From Cerasicoccus arenae (GTDB lineage: Bacteria; Verrucomicrobiota; Verrucomicrobiia; Opitutales; Cerasicoccaceae), in NCBI RefSeq assembly GCF_014651635.1, contig NZ_BMXG01000015.1, forward strand, positions 41,375 through 105,374: a DNA stretch of 64,000 bases, given 5' to 3'. Shown here in pieces: positions 16,625-26,854 of this stretch. How positions within the stretch are numbered: the stretch's first letter is position 1; every line of letters begins with the position of its first letter. The translations under genes were made by a program, and so were the position numbers. The notes beneath the pieces were generated by a model. The model worked only from the letters and a program-made list of their open reading frames with translations, searched no databases and had not been told where the DNA came from.

Positions 16625-19600
16625 AGCGCAAATTCCACCATCCCGAGCCCACTGCACGTGAACAGGCCGCGCCGACATACTGGCGTAGCCCGGGCGAGCT
16701 GGCCAAAACGCCTGAGTTTCAGCAATGGCTTGAGCGCGAGTTTCCTGAAGGCTCCACCGAAGCCAATGAAACCGACCGCCGCAGCTTCCTGAAGTTGATG
16801 GGTGCCTCCGCTGGTCTCGCTGGTATCGGCCTGACTGGTTGCCGCATGCCGGTACGCCACATCATGCCGTATTCCAAGCAGCCCGAGCTGATGGTCCCCG
16901 GCGTGCCGATGTATTATGCATCGTCATTTCCCGGCTCGCAGGAGAATATTCCGCTGATCGTTGAAACCAACGATGCTCGCCCAACCAAGATCGAGGGTAA
17001 CCCCAGTGATCCTGGATACGCTGGCGCAACCGATAGCTTTGCTCAGGCCAGCGTACTGGACCTTTATGATCCAGACCGCCTCCAGAAGTCCTTCCAAAAG
17101 GGTGGTAAGCCAGTCGACCAAGCGAGCATTCGTTCAATGTTAGCGAACCTTCAGGCCACTTATGCGGCCAATAAGGGTAAGGGCTTGGCGATACTCGCCC
17201 AGCCAGCCACTTCGCCGACGCGCCGACGCCTCGTTGCCTCCTTGAAAAAGCAGTTTCCGGAAGTCATTTGGGCAGAATACGAACCCGTTGACACCAGCGC
17301 GCCAACGCGTGCGATCGAGAAGCTGACTGGCAAGCCGTTACGCCCGTTCTATCAAGTCGATCAGGCCCATCGTATTCTTGCTTTGGACAGTGATTTCCTC
17401 GCCACCGAGCCTGGGCACATTCACTTCAGCAAGGGATTTGGCAAAGGCCGTGCAGTCAAAGATTCGCACGAAGTCGACCAGATGAACCGCCTTTATGCGG
17501 TTGAATCGAATTTCTCACTGACTGGCGGGATGGCTGACCACCGTTTACGTGCCGCTACGGCTCATATTCCGGCCTTCACCGCGCTCGTTGCAGCGGCGCT
17601 GATGGAGCAGAGTGGCATGAGTGCCGAGCTTGTCGATAAGCTTAAAGCTCAAGGCAAGGGCCTCGAAGTTGACCAGAAGTGGATCAACGAATGCGTCAAG
17701 GATCTGCTCGCCAATAAGGGCAAGTCGCTGATCGTTGCTGGTCCGCATTTGCCGGAAGAAGTTCACGTGCTCGTCTTCGCGATGAATGGCGTGCTTGGCG
17801 CTGATGGCCACACGGTCAAATACATTGAGCAGCCTGCTTTCGCCGAAAAGAACATTTCTGATGTCGCGGCTGGCCTGAACGATGGCTCGATCAAGACGCT
17901 CGTTGTGTTGGGTGGTAATCCAGCCTACGATGCACCAGCTGATTTGAAATTTGCTGAAGCAATGGGCAAGGCCGAGCAGGTCATCCGCCACGGTTATTAT
18001 GGCGATGAAACGTCAGAACTGGCGTCAGTGACCATCGCTTCGACTCACTATTTGGAAAGCTGGGATGATGGCCGCGCAATTTGTGGTGACTATCTGCCAG
18101 TTCAGCCGATGATTTTGCCACTGTTCCAAGGTTTCTCGGAAATCGAAGTCATGGCTCTGATGCAAGGCATTGACCCGGCGGGCAATGGTTACGAGTTGGT
18201 CAAGGAAACTTTTGGCGAAGTTACCGGCAAGACCGATGATCTTTCTTTTGAAACTTGGCTCGCAGAAGGCGTCTGGCTGGACGCGCGCTATCCTGCCGCC
18301 ACGATCGGTTCGGAACCAGCGGTCAAGGCCGGTCAAATGGCTAGCGCCATGTCGATTTCTGCGCCGAAAGTGTCCGCTGAAGAACTTGAAGTGCGCATTA
18401 TTCCGAGCACGCACGCCTATGATGGCCGTTATAATAATAATGGCTGGCTGATGGAGTGCCCGGACCCGATGACGAAGTTGACTTGGGATAACGCGATCCT
18501 TGTTAGCCCAAAACTCGGCAAGAAGCTGGGTATCACGCCAAGCCCGATCTTGATGGACAAGCTTGGTGAGCTTCACATGAACGCCAATCAGTTCAAGCAG
18601 GGTAAGGAAGAGGCGCACATTGGCACGATTGAAGTCAACGGTCATAAAGTCACTGGCCCCATGCATATTCTGCCAGGTTTGGCTGACAGCACGGTGGTTG
18701 TTTCACTTGGATTTGGTCGACGGAAAACGGGCCGCATCGGCACCGACATTTATTATCCGAACGTTGGCAAAGGCATCGGATTTGACGCTTATCCACTGAC
18801 CTCGACGGACTCAATGGCTCTGGCCACAGGGGCCAAGTTGACGAAAAGCGAAGAAACTTTCAAGCTCGCCAACACACAGGAACACTGGTCCATGGAAGGC
18901 CGCGCGATCATCCGCGAAGCTAACAAGGACGAGTATAAGGAAAATCCCGGTTTCGTTAACGAAATGGGTGTTGAGTCACATTCGCCGCCCATTTATGGCG
19001 CAGCGCGCAATGATTCGGCTGCCGAGAAGGCGCTTGATATCCCCCGGGGCGGTTCTAGCTACAAGACTCCCGCCTTCGGTGAGCCGGCTCCGAACGTCAG
19101 TGTTTGGAATACGGAAGAGGGTAAGGCCCAGTATCAGGCTCCGCAGCAGTGGGGCATGAACATTGACCTGAACACTTGCACGGCTTGTAACGCCTGTGTG
19201 ATTGCCTGCCAATCTGAGAACAACATCCCGATTGTTGGTAAGGATCAGGTTCTTCGTGGCCGAGAAATGCACTGGATTCGCCTGGACCGCTATTTTGCGA
19301 CTGATCCTGGTGCAGACACTACTGAGATTCCTGAAGATCCTCAGGTGAATTTCATGAGCATGGCTTGCCAACATTGCGAGCTGGCTCCCTGCGAATCTGT
19401 TTGCCCGGTCAACGCTACGGTGCACGACGAACAGGGGCTTAATGTAATGGCTTACAACCGTTGTGTGGGGACTCGCTATTGCGCGAATAACTGCCCATAC
19501 AAGGTGCGCCGTTTCAACTTCTTTGATTTCAACAAGCGCGAGCGCGCTGATCTCTATGCGGGGCCTCTTGGGCCGAACAAATACGAGACCGAAGCAAGTC

Positions 19601-20100
19601 AGCTGACTCGGATGCAGAAGAACCCGAACGTCACCGTGCGCATGCGCGGGGTGATGGAAAAGTGCACTTACTGTCTCCAGCGTATCGAAATGGCCAAGAT
19701 CAACCAGAAGAACAAGGCCAAGGACTCAGCAAACACTCGCGTGAAGGATGGTACGATCAAAGTAGCCTGCCAACAGGTTTGCCCAACTGAAGCCATCACA
19801 TTTGGCGATGTCGCAGATCCAGAAAGCGCTGTCTCAAAAGCTAAGTCTTCTGACCGTAACTACGCCGTTCTTGGCTACTTGAACGTCCGTCCGCGCACCA
19901 CTTATTTGGCCAAACTTCGCAATCCGAATCCTGCTATCAGCAAAGCGAAACCGCTGTCGCGTCAGGAATACGACGCAAAGAGCGGTCACGGAGGACACGA
20001 CGAATCGCACGATACGCACAGCGAAGAACACGCTACAACAACTGAAGGCCAGGGCGAGGCGAAGCATGAAGCTCACAGCGCTGAAAAGGCCCACCACTAA
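16621..20100 (+). CDS. actB: Alternative complex III subunit B, molybdopterin-oxidoreductase-like/FeS fusion
   Basis: A 1159-residue periplasmic subunit. The N-terminal export segment (DRRSFLKLMGASAGLAGIGL) ends in a TGC lipobox-like site. Residues ~60-800 resemble molybdopterin oxidoreductases but, as in other ActB proteins, are expected to hold no Mo cofactor. From about residue 842 comes the ferredoxin part with four cysteine clusters: CTACNACVIAC, CQHCELAPCESVC, CVGTRYCANNC (with one Thr-Arg-Tyr variation typical of a 3Fe-4S site) and CTYC...CQQVCPTEAI. The tail is His-rich (GHGGHDESHDTHSEEHAT). I start at the ATG overlapping the actA stop. It takes electrons from quinol via ActC and hands them to the haem subunits. 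Confidence 0.94.
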   Translation: MKRKFHHPEPTAREQAAPTYWRSPGELAKTPEFQQWLEREFPEGSTEANETDRRSFLKLMGASAGLAGIGLTGCRMPVRHIMPYSKQPELMVPGVPMYYASSFPGSQENIPLIVETNDARPTKIEGNPSDPGYAGATDSFAQASVLDLYDPDRLQKSFQKGGKPVDQASIRSMLANLQATYAANKGKGLAILAQPATSPTRRRLVASLKKQFPEVIWAEYEPVDTSAPTRAIEKLTGKPLRPFYQVDQAHRILALDSDFLATEPGHIHFSKGFGKGRAVKDSHEVDQMNRLYAVESNFSLTGGMADHRLRAATAHIPAFTALVAAALMEQSGMSAELVDKLKAQGKGLEVDQKWINECVKDLLANKGKSLIVAGPHLPEEVHVLVFAMNGVLGADGHTVKYIEQPAFAEKNISDVAAGLNDGSIKTLVVLGGNPAYDAPADLKFAEAMGKAEQVIRHGYYGDETSELASVTIASTHYLESWDDGRAICGDYLPVQPMILPLFQGFSEIEVMALMQGIDPAGNGYELVKETFGEVTGKTDDLSFETWLAEGVWLDARYPAATIGSEPAVKAGQMASAMSISAPKVSAEELEVRIIPSTHAYDGRYNNNGWLMECPDPMTKLTWDNAILVSPKLGKKLGITPSPILMDKLGELHMNANQFKQGKEEAHIGTIEVNGHKVTGPMHILPGLADSTVVVSLGFGRRKTGRIGTDIYYPNVGKGIGFDAYPLTSTDSMALATGAKLTKSEETFKLANTQEHWSMEGRAIIREANKDEYKENPGFVNEMGVESHSPPIYGAARNDSAAEKALDIPRGGSSYKTPAFGEPAPNVSVWNTEEGKAQYQAPQQWGMNIDLNTCTACNACVIACQSENNIPIVGKDQVLRGREMHWIRLDRYFATDPGADTTEIPEDPQVNFMSMACQHCELAPCESVCPVNATVHDEQGLNVMAYNRCVGTRYCANNCPYKVRRFNFFDFNKRERADLYAGPLGPNKYETEASQLTRMQKNPNVTVRMRGVMEKCTYCLQRIEMAKINQKNKAKDSANTRVKDGTIKVACQQVCPTEAITFGDVADPESAVSKAKSSDRNYAVLGYLNVRPRTTYLAKLRNPNPAISKAKPLSRQEYDAKSGHGGHDESHDTHSEEHATTTEGQGEAKHEAHSAEKAHH

Positions 20101-20131
20101 TTTCTAACTTGCAACCTTTGACACCGAAACC

Positions 20132-21622
20132 ATGTCCGATTCCACCGCAGAATTGACCCTTAGCCCGGAAGCCGCGCGCCAGCGCGACGAGGTGCTGGCG
20201 CAGGTCAAGCCGGTCGATGTCCCACGCCCTGAGCTGGTCACCGGCGATCGCGACTTTCATTGGGTCACCGAGAAGATTTGCGGTATTCCCGAGTCGAAAA
20301 CCCCGCGTTGGTGGTGGATCATGTTCTTGGTCGCCGCATCAATGGCGACTTTTACCTTGTTCGGCCTTACTTGGCTCGTATCGACGGGTGTTGGTGTTTG
20401 GGGCTTGGCCAATCCAGTTAATTGGGGCTGGGCGATCGTTAACTTCGTTTTCTGGATCGGTATTGGTCACGCGGGGACATTGATTTCAGCGATTCTCTGC
20501 CTATTACGGCAAAAGTGGCGTGTTTCGATTAACCGTGCCGCTGAGGCGATGACGATTTTTGCGGTGGTATGCGCCGGTCTTTTTCCTCTTTTCCACGTTG
20601 GTCGTGTCTGGTTTGCTTGGTGGCTCTTCCCGTTGCCGAACAGCAACTGGATTTGGCCGCAGTTCCGTAGTCCATTGGAATGGGACGTGTTCGCAGTTTC
20701 GACTTACGGAACGGTATCTGTGCTCTTCTGGTACATGGGCTTGATTCCTGACCTTGGCACGATGCGCGACCGTGCAATGAAGGGCGGTCGTAAGCTCAAG
20801 GCAATGGCCTATGGTCTGTTCGCCATGGGTTGGCGAAATAGTAACCGCCATTGGCGCAATTACGAAATGGCTTATCTGCTGTTGGCTGGTCTGTCGACAC
20901 CGCTCGTGCTCTCTGTGCATACGATCGTGTCCTTTGACTTCGCTGCGGCTAACCTACCAGGTTGGCATACCACAATTTTCCCACCATACTTCGTTGCTGG
21001 CGCTATTTTCTCCGGATTCGGTATGGTATTAACGCTCATGCTTCCGCTCCGCGCAGTATATGGCCTGCATAATTTGATTACGCAGTATCATATCGATTGC
21101 ATGTGCAAAATTATTTTGGCGACTGGATCAATGGTGGGCTACGCCTACTCGATGGAATTCTTCATCGCTTGGTATGGTGCTAACAATTTTGAAGTTTTTG
21201 CATTCGTGAATCGTGCTTTTGGTCAATATGCATGGGCTTATTGGATCATGGTTTCTTGCAACGTTATTTCGCCGCAACTGTTCTGGTTCAAGAAGGTGCG
21301 TCAAAATACGGCGCTAGTCTGGATTATCTGTGGCTTCGTTAATGTGGGTATGTGGTTCGAGCGTTTCGTTATCACTGTTACATCACTCGCCAACGACTTC
21401 CTGCCATCAAGCTGGGGCTACTATTCGCCTACTATTGTGGATATTCTTACGTTCTTCGGCACATTTGGACTGTTCTCCACGCTGTTCCTGCTGTTTGTCC
21501 GCTTCCTGCCAATGATGCCCATGGGCGAAATTAAGGCAGTCATGCCAGCTGCTGATGGACATGGGCATGGTTCGGGAACACAAGGTCAGGGTTATCCTGC
21601 TAAGGAAGGAGGGCACCACTAA
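20132..21622 (+). CDS. actC: Alternative complex III subunit C, NrfD-like quinol-binding membrane protein
   Basis: A 496-residue integral membrane protein of the NrfD/PsrC family with about ten helices (for example [40 protein letters not shown] and [19 protein letters not shown]). NrfD-like subunits bind quinol near the periplasmic side and pass electrons to the adjacent FeS protein. The stretch [20 protein letters not shown] is the conserved helix seen in ActC. The C-terminus is His/Gly-rich ([13 protein letters not shown]). The TAA stop overlaps the actD start by one base. Confidence 0.93.
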   Translation: MSDSTAELTLSPEAARQRDEVLAQVKPVDVPRPELVTGDRDFHWVTEKICGIPESKTPRWWWIMFLVAASMATFTLFGLTWLVSTGVGVWGLANPVNWGWAIVNFVFWIGIGHAGTLISAILCLLRQKWRVSINRAAEAMTIFAVVCAGLFPLFHVGRVWFAWWLFPLPNSNWIWPQFRSPLEWDVFAVSTYGTVSVLFWYMGLIPDLGTMRDRAMKGGRKLKAMAYGLFAMGWRNSNRHWRNYEMAYLLLAGLSTPLVLSVHTIVSFDFAAANLPGWHTTIFPPYFVAGAIFSGFGMVLTLMLPLRAVYGLHNLITQYHIDCMCKIILATGSMVGYAYSMEFFIAWYGANNFEVFAFVNRAFGQYAWAYWIMVSCNVISPQLFWFKKVRQNTALVWIICGFVNVGMWFERFVITVTSLANDFLPSSWGYYSPTIVDILTFFGTFGLFSTLFLLFVRFLPMMPMGEIKAVMPAADGHGHGSGTQGQGYPAKEGGHH

Positions 21623-22158
21623 TGAGCGCCAAATCGACCTATGCGTTGCTGGCTACGTTCAGCAAGACGCCTGAATTCTTCCAAGCGACTGCCAAAGTGC
21701 GTGACGCCGGGTTTAAAAAATGGGACGTGTTTACTCCGTTTCCTGTTCATGGACTGGACGACCAAATGGGGGTCGGTCGCTCAAAGGTTCCGATCTTCAC
21801 GCTTTGCGGTGGAGTATTCGGTTTTTGCTTGGGCACGCTCATCACTTGGTATATGAATGGCTTTGATTATCCGCTTATTGTGGGTGGCAAGCCATTCTGG
21901 AGCCCGGTATTCCCGTTCCCAGTCATGTATGAGCTGACAATTCTTAATGCAGCTTTTGGTACATTGCTCGGCATGTTCACCATGAACCTGCTCCCGCGGC
22001 ATAACCACCCGCTGTTTGAATACGAGGACTTCCTAAAGTCCAGTGACGATACTTTCTTCATCGTGATCGAAAAGGCAGACCCGCAATTCGATCTCGATAA
22101 AACTAAAGCCTTTTTAACTGAAATCGGGGCCGAAGAGGTCCACGTGGTCGAAGCCTAA
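21622..22158 (+). CDS. actD: Alternative complex III subunit D (DUF3341)
   Basis: A 178-residue protein with two membrane helices ([20 protein letters not shown] and [21 protein letters not shown]) framed by soluble ends, the usual form of ActD. The start [20 protein letters not shown] and the fragment [11 protein letters not shown] match what I know of the family. It anchors and stabilises the membrane arm and carries no cofactor. It lies between actC (one-base overlap) and actE (one-base gap). Confidence 0.92.
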   Translation: MSAKSTYALLATFSKTPEFFQATAKVRDAGFKKWDVFTPFPVHGLDDQMGVGRSKVPIFTLCGGVFGFCLGTLITWYMNGFDYPLIVGGKPFWSPVFPFPVMYELTILNAAFGTLLGMFTMNLLPRHNHPLFEYEDFLKSSDDTFFIVIEKADPQFDLDKTKAFLTEIGAEEVHVVEA

Positions 22159-22159
22159 G

Positions 22160-22816
22160 ATGCGCATTTTTCTGGCAGTCTGGTTATTTGTGGTCGTTGC
22201 GACGGTCTCCATTCTTGGATTCCGTGGCGATAAGTCCCGTTCCGCCCCTCGTTGGGTATTCCCGGATATGGACATACAGGCCAAATATTTGCCTCAGGGG
22301 CAGAACGAATTCTTCGCGGATGAGCGCAATGACCGGCCTATGGTTCCAGGCGCTGTTCTACGTGGCTACAATTCGGACATCAAGGAAGTCTTCGATGGTG
22401 AGTACGTCTTCGCTAAGGCCGAAAATCCAGCGCTTTTTACTGGTCTGAATGAGAGCGGAAAGCCTGTCACGGAGTTTCCATTAGAGGTTACGTATGACTT
22501 AGTTCAGCTGGGGCAGAAGAAATACACTATTTTCTGCCAGCCCTGTCACGGACGAGTTGGTGACGGCATGGGCATTACCAAGAAATATGGCATGAGCGCC
22601 ACGCCGACATACCACGATGATGGAAAGCGCGCTCTCTCTGTCGGGGATATCTTTAACACCATTACACACGGTAAGGGCACTATGTTTCCCTACGGTATGA
22701 AATTGAATCCACAGGAACGCTGGGCGGTCGTTGCTTATGTTCGCGCCCTGCAACTCTCGCAAAACGCTACTGTGAATGATGTTCCCACACAATATCGGAA
22801 GGAGCTTGGACTATGA
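22160..22816 (+). CDS. actE: Alternative complex III subunit E, monohaem cytochrome c
   Basis: A 218-residue exported cytochrome with a single N-terminal helix (IFLAVWLFVVVATVSILGF), no clear cleavage site, and one haem site CQPCHG. A likely methionine ligand lies downstream in GTMFPYGMKLNP, followed by ERWAVVAYVRALQLS, the closing helix of class I cytochromes c. It probably takes electrons from ActA and passes them to the cbb3 oxidase cytochromes encoded in the same operon. The stop overlaps the actF start by 4 bases. Confidence 0.92.
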   Translation: MRIFLAVWLFVVVATVSILGFRGDKSRSAPRWVFPDMDIQAKYLPQGQNEFFADERNDRPMVPGAVLRGYNSDIKEVFDGEYVFAKAENPALFTGLNESGKPVTEFPLEVTYDLVQLGQKKYTIFCQPCHGRVGDGMGITKKYGMSATPTYHDDGKRALSVGDIFNTITHGKGTMFPYGMKLNPQERWAVVAYVRALQLSQNATVNDVPTQYRKELGL

Positions 22817-24117
22817 GTGCTAATGCTTCAACCGCCTCCACCAGCGTCGCTGCATCCTCCGGTGGAAAAAAGGATTATTCAATGATCGCGCTGATCATCG
22901 GCGTTATCGGTATAGCTATTGCATTGATCGGTTTGGTAATGGATCTCACGCATGGTGAGGGACGGGTTGGCCAAAGCTGGTTGATAGCCTATGGCTTCTG
23001 GATGGCCATGCTCATTGGCATGCTTTTCCTGACCCAGCTAACGTATTTATTTGATGCTGGTTGGGCTGTCGTAGTCCGCCGCCAGTGGGAAAACGCTTTT
23101 GCGGCGTTCCCTTGGATGGCACTGATTCTGGTGCCCGTTGTTGCGCTGCCGTTTTTCGTCAGCGACAGTTCAGGAGCTATCTGGGAATGGATGGACCCTA
23201 GCTTTGTACTGCCGGGTATTCATGCAACAACTGTAGGTAATGACGCGCTCTACATCGCTAAGGAGAAATTTCTGAACGTTCCGTTCTTCATTGTTCGTTT
23301 GGTGATTTATTTCGCAGTTTTCTGCGGACTCGGAAGTCTCTTGCGCAAGCACTCAATACAGAACGATGCTCAACCTGACGCGAATAACTGGCTCGCGTGC
23401 CGTAAAATTTCAGCCATTGGCATCTACCTGACAGCATTTGCGACGACGTTCATGGCCTTTGACCTGTTCATGAGCTTGAGCTATCACTGGTTTTCGACTA
23501 TGTATGGTGTTTGGTTTTTTGCTGCTTCGATGCGCGCCGGACTAGCAGGAACGGTAATTCTTTGCAATCTTGCTGGGACTAAAGGCTGGCTTCAGGGCTT
23601 CTATAATAAGCACCATAATTACTTCTTAGGCTGCCTTTGCTTAGCTTTCACAGTATTCTGGGCTTACATTAGCTTTTCACAGTATTTCTTGATCTACAAC
23701 GCGAACATCCCCGAGGAAACCTTCTGGTTCAATATTCGCGAAATGAACGCGGATGGCTCCAAGAATTCTTGGTGGTGGGTCTCAATGGCGCTAATCTTTG
23801 GTCATTTCCTTATCCCGTTTCTAGTCCTTCTCTTTTATAAAACCAAGGTTATCCGCAACCGCCTGATGGGTATCTGCGGCTGGATTCTAGCCTTCACGCT
23901 GTTAGATATGTATTGGAACATATTGCCGAAGCAGGAAGCCGATGACAGTGTACTTGGTTATTACGTGCAACAGTTCATCCCCAATGTCTGGGATATCGCG
24001 GCACTTGTCGGAATAGGTGGCATTGTTATTTGGGCCACGCTACGCAGTGCTGCTAAACATAAACCGATTCCGCTCAACGATCCTCGGATCAAGGAATCAC
24101 TCCACGCTCACCAATAA
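22813..24117 (+). CDS. actF: Alternative complex III subunit F, NrfD-like membrane protein
   Basis: A 434-residue membrane protein with about ten helices, paralogous to ActC in fold but shorter. Examples: SMIALIIGVIGIAIALIGLV, FWMAMLIGMLFLTQLTYLFD and ICGWILAFTLLDMYWNILP. Motifs such as WWWVSMALIFGHFLIPFLVL are typical of ActF. The N-terminus is a Ser/Ala-rich soluble stretch. It completes the actABCDEF order of known alternative complex III operons. Confidence 0.92.
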   Translation: MSANASTASTSVAASSGGKKDYSMIALIIGVIGIAIALIGLVMDLTHGEGRVGQSWLIAYGFWMAMLIGMLFLTQLTYLFDAGWAVVVRRQWENAFAAFPWMALILVPVVALPFFVSDSSGAIWEWMDPSFVLPGIHATTVGNDALYIAKEKFLNVPFFIVRLVIYFAVFCGLGSLLRKHSIQNDAQPDANNWLACRKISAIGIYLTAFATTFMAFDLFMSLSYHWFSTMYGVWFFAASMRAGLAGTVILCNLAGTKGWLQGFYNKHHNYFLGCLCLAFTVFWAYISFSQYFLIYNANIPEETFWFNIREMNADGSKNSWWWVSMALIFGHFLIPFLVLLFYKTKVIRNRLMGICGWILAFTLLDMYWNILPKQEADDSVLGYYVQQFIPNVWDIAALVGIGGIVIWATLRSAAKHKPIPLNDPRIKESLHAHQ

Positions 24118-24129
24118 ACCGCAGAGACC

Positions 24130-24456
24130 ATGAGCGACGCACACGATTTGCACGGAGCCCCCGAAACCAGCCATTCCAACCTGATGCTGTCAATTCTCGG
24201 CGCACTAGGAACATTGCTGCTGTTTGCACTGATTATCGTCATTGCTTATTACATTCCTGCGAAGGAACGTGAGCCAGTTAATGCCGAAATCGTTAGCGAG
24301 CGTCAAGCGACGCTGGCCGAGCTTAAGGCCAAGGAAACTGAGCTGGCAACCAGCTATGGTGTGGTTGACCAGACGAAAGGTGTAGTCCGTATTCCTATTG
24401 AACGCGCGATGGAGCTTGTGGTTCCGCGCTTGAACGAAACGGAATCCAGCAAGTAG
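24130..24456 (+). CDS. One-helix protein between actF and ccoS
   Basis: A 108-residue protein with a His-containing start (DAHDLHGAPETSH), one helix (LMLSILGALGTLLLFALIIVIAYYI), and a charged soluble end with a helical segment (ERQATLAELKAKETELATSY) leading to GVVRIPIERAMELVV. That last motif recurs in small proteins of quinol oxidase operons in related bacteria as I recall. It lies 12 bases after actF. A part in assembling or bridging complex III and the oxidase is plausible but unproven. Confidence 0.7.
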   Translation: MSDAHDLHGAPETSHSNLMLSILGALGTLLLFALIIVIAYYIPAKEREPVNAEIVSERQATLAELKAKETELATSYGVVDQTKGVVRIPIERAMELVVPRLNETESSK

Positions 24457-24503
24457 TAACTTACATTTGCCCACCGTTATTTTTTTGTTCGTCCTATTGA
24501 TAC

Positions 24504-24728
24504 ATGTTTGAATGGAATCTATACCTGATGATCATTGCTGTGTTTGGCGGGATTTTTTTCGCCACTGCAGTAGCGGCATTGTGGTGGTCCGCCAAGCATG
24601 GACAACTGCGCAACTTTGAACAAGGCTCGCGGGTAATCTTTGACGATGAGGAACCCGAGGGCGTCCACACTGATTATTTTCCCGGCGAATCCGCCAAAGC
24701 CAGCGATAAGCTGCGCGAGATACGCTAA
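24504..24728 (+). CDS. ccoS: cbb3-type oxidase assembly protein CcoS
   Basis: A 74-residue one-helix protein (LYLMIIAVFGGIFFATAVAAL) followed by WWSAKHGQLRNFEQGSRVIF, which matches the CcoS pattern of a W-x-x-(K/R)-x-GQ-(F/L) turn after the helix and an acidic tail. CcoS is needed for cofactor insertion into cbb3 oxidase, probably copper and haem. It is two bases upstream of ccoN. The copper ATPase CcoI and the FeS protein CcoG, usual partners, are not in this window. Confidence 0.8.
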   Translation: MFEWNLYLMIIAVFGGIFFATAVAALWWSAKHGQLRNFEQGSRVIFDDEEPEGVHTDYFPGESAKASDKLREIR

Positions 24729-24730
24729 CG

Positions 24731-26218
24731 ATGAGTCCCTTTTTGTCATTTTTCAACAAGATTGACCCTCAGGTCGAAACCAAGCCCAAGGTAGCCTTGA
24801 GCGAGGTTGACCATGAAATGCGCCTGCCGGTCTTGCTCTTTACAATTAGCGGTATCCTCTGGTTGTTGATTGGAACCTTCTTTGCGATTGTTGCATCGTT
24901 CAAAATGCATAGTCCGGAGCTCTTGGCGAACTTTGAGCCATTGACCTTTGGCCGAGTCCGTTCAGCACACTTGAACGCGATGACGTATGGCTGGGCTAAT
25001 AATGCCGTTTTTGCTGTTGGCCTGTGGATAATGGCTCGCTTGTGCAAAGCCCACATCCGCTATGCCTCAATGTTGATCATCGCGGGTGTTTTTTGGAATA
25101 TTGGCGTAACTATCGGGATTATTGGCATTTTGACAGGTGGATTAACCTCAGTGGAGTGGCTCGAAATGCCGCCACAAGTGGGTCCACTGTTGGCGTTTTC
25201 TTATGTTCTGATTGGTATGTGGGGCATCTTGATGTTCCGTTTCCGCGAGCGTGGTCACGTTTATGTCTCCCAGTGGTATATTCTGGGCGCACTGTTCTGG
25301 TTTCCTTGGCTCTATGTTGTGGCGATCACCATGATTTTCTTGGAGCCAGCGCGTGGCACGATTCAAGCGCTGACGAATTGGTGGTTTGGCCACAATGTCC
25401 TCGGCCTATGGTATACGCCGATGGGGTTGGCTGCGATTTACTACCTATTACCCAAGGTGCTTGGCCGACCAATTTACAGCTATTACCTGTCGCTTTTGGG
25501 CTTCTGGTCGTTGGCGCTCTTTTACAACTGGGCTGGCGTCCACCATTTGATTGGCGGACCGATTCCTGTCTGGCTGATTTCAGCTGGTATTGTGGCTAGT
25601 GTGATGATGGTTATTCCAGTCGTAGTAACCGCAATCAACCACCACATGTCGGCTGTTGGTAATGCACGGGCAGTTTGGCAGAGCCCTACACTGCGTTTTA
25701 TTGTTTTCGGAGCAATGAGCTATACGCTCGCCAGTTTCTTCGGATCATGGATGGCGCTTCGTTCCGTTAACGTTGTTACGCACTTTACGCAATTTACGAT
25801 TGGACACGCGCATCACGGAGTCTACGCGTTCTTCACAATGACAATGTTTGGCGGCATTTATTTCATGATGCCTCGAATTCTTGAACGAGAATGGCCGTCC
25901 GCGATGTTAATCAAGGTTCACTTCTGGTGCGCTGCGATTGGTATCGGGATGATGCTTGTCGCACTACATGTAGGTGGGTGGATTCAGGGAATGGACCTGA
26001 ACAATCCCGATATCCCGTTCTTTAGCCCAGATAGCTCAGCGCGTACGATTTTAGGCGCATTGAAGCCTTGGCTGTTCTCACGTTCAATATCCGGGATTTT
26101 ACTGACCATTGCCCACATTGCATTTTTCGTTAATTTTGCCCTAATGTTGATTGGCCCACGTGCTGTTCGCTATAAGGAGGGTCCGACCTTACTAGCAGCG
26201 GAAAGGAAAGGAGCCTAA
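24731..26218 (+). CDS. ccoN: cbb3-type cytochrome c oxidase subunit I
   Basis: A 495-residue haem-copper oxidase core with about 12 helices. Histidines in HLNAMTYGWANNAVFA (low-spin haem ligand), YNWAGVHHLIGGPIPVW (copper site and cross-linked Tyr region), NHHMSAVGNARAVW, and HFTQFTIGHAHHGVYAFF (haem b3 and low-spin ligands) are all in place. It reduces oxygen to water with high affinity and pumps protons. It is directly followed by ccoO and ccoP in the same operon. Confidence 0.95.
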   Translation: MSPFLSFFNKIDPQVETKPKVALSEVDHEMRLPVLLFTISGILWLLIGTFFAIVASFKMHSPELLANFEPLTFGRVRSAHLNAMTYGWANNAVFAVGLWIMARLCKAHIRYASMLIIAGVFWNIGVTIGIIGILTGGLTSVEWLEMPPQVGPLLAFSYVLIGMWGILMFRFRERGHVYVSQWYILGALFWFPWLYVVAITMIFLEPARGTIQALTNWWFGHNVLGLWYTPMGLAAIYYLLPKVLGRPIYSYYLSLLGFWSLALFYNWAGVHHLIGGPIPVWLISAGIVASVMMVIPVVVTAINHHMSAVGNARAVWQSPTLRFIVFGAMSYTLASFFGSWMALRSVNVVTHFTQFTIGHAHHGVYAFFTMTMFGGIYFMMPRILEREWPSAMLIKVHFWCAAIGIGMMLVALHVGGWIQGMDLNNPDIPFFSPDSSARTILGALKPWLFSRSISGILLTIAHIAFFVNFALMLIGPRAVRYKEGPTLLAAERKGA

Positions 26219-26221
26219 TCG

Positions 26222-26851
26222 ATGAAAAATCTCCCGCTCTTATTTTTCGGCATTTTCTTCGTGCTGGCCTTCTCTTGGACTGGATTGATTCTCAGTAGCG
26301 TGATCCAGTATGGTGATCTTAAGCCTATTGCGATGGAGGAGGGTGGTGTGCCGCAACCTCAGGCGCGCGTTGGTGTTGCCCAGCAGGGAAAGCTTGTCTA
26401 CATCAGTCAGGGATGTATTTACTGCCACTCGCAGCAGGTCCGCCGCAAAGGTTTTGGTGCTGACTGGGAGCGTGGTTGGGGTAATCGTCAAAGCGTGCCT
26501 CGCGATTACATCCTTCAAGAGCGCGTGCTTTTGGGGACTAGCCGCACTGGGCCAGATTTGATGACGATTGGAGAGCGTCAGCCGAGTGCTGATTGGCACC
26601 ACCAGCACCTCTACAATCCGCAGTTTACATCTCCAGGTTCGATTATGCCGCCTTTCCGTTATCTGTACCGCACGCAGAAGATTGGCGACGCGCCTTCGCC
26701 CAATGCCCTGAAAATTCCCGACACGTTCCCAGAAGAAAAACCGGAGCCGGGTTATGAAATCGTGCCAACAGAGCGTGCTGAGCAATTGGTCGCCTACATG
26801 CTGAGCCTGAAGCTCAACTACGAACTTCCTGAATCCCGGAACGCCGAATAA
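26222..26851 (+). CDS. ccoO: cbb3-type oxidase monohaem cytochrome subunit
   Basis: A 209-residue membrane-anchored cytochrome with one helix ([20 protein letters not shown]) and one haem site in [11 protein letters not shown], the CcoO signature. The segment [11 protein letters not shown] supplies the methionine ligand. It passes electrons from CcoP or soluble cytochromes to CcoN. Spacing of 3 bases to both neighbours indicates tight operon structure. Confidence 0.94.
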   Translation: MKNLPLLFFGIFFVLAFSWTGLILSSVIQYGDLKPIAMEEGGVPQPQARVGVAQQGKLVYISQGCIYCHSQQVRRKGFGADWERGWGNRQSVPRDYILQERVLLGTSRTGPDLMTIGERQPSADWHHQHLYNPQFTSPGSIMPPFRYLYRTQKIGDAPSPNALKIPDTFPEEKPEPGYEIVPTERAEQLVAYMLSLKLNYELPESRNAE

Positions 26852-26854
26852 TCG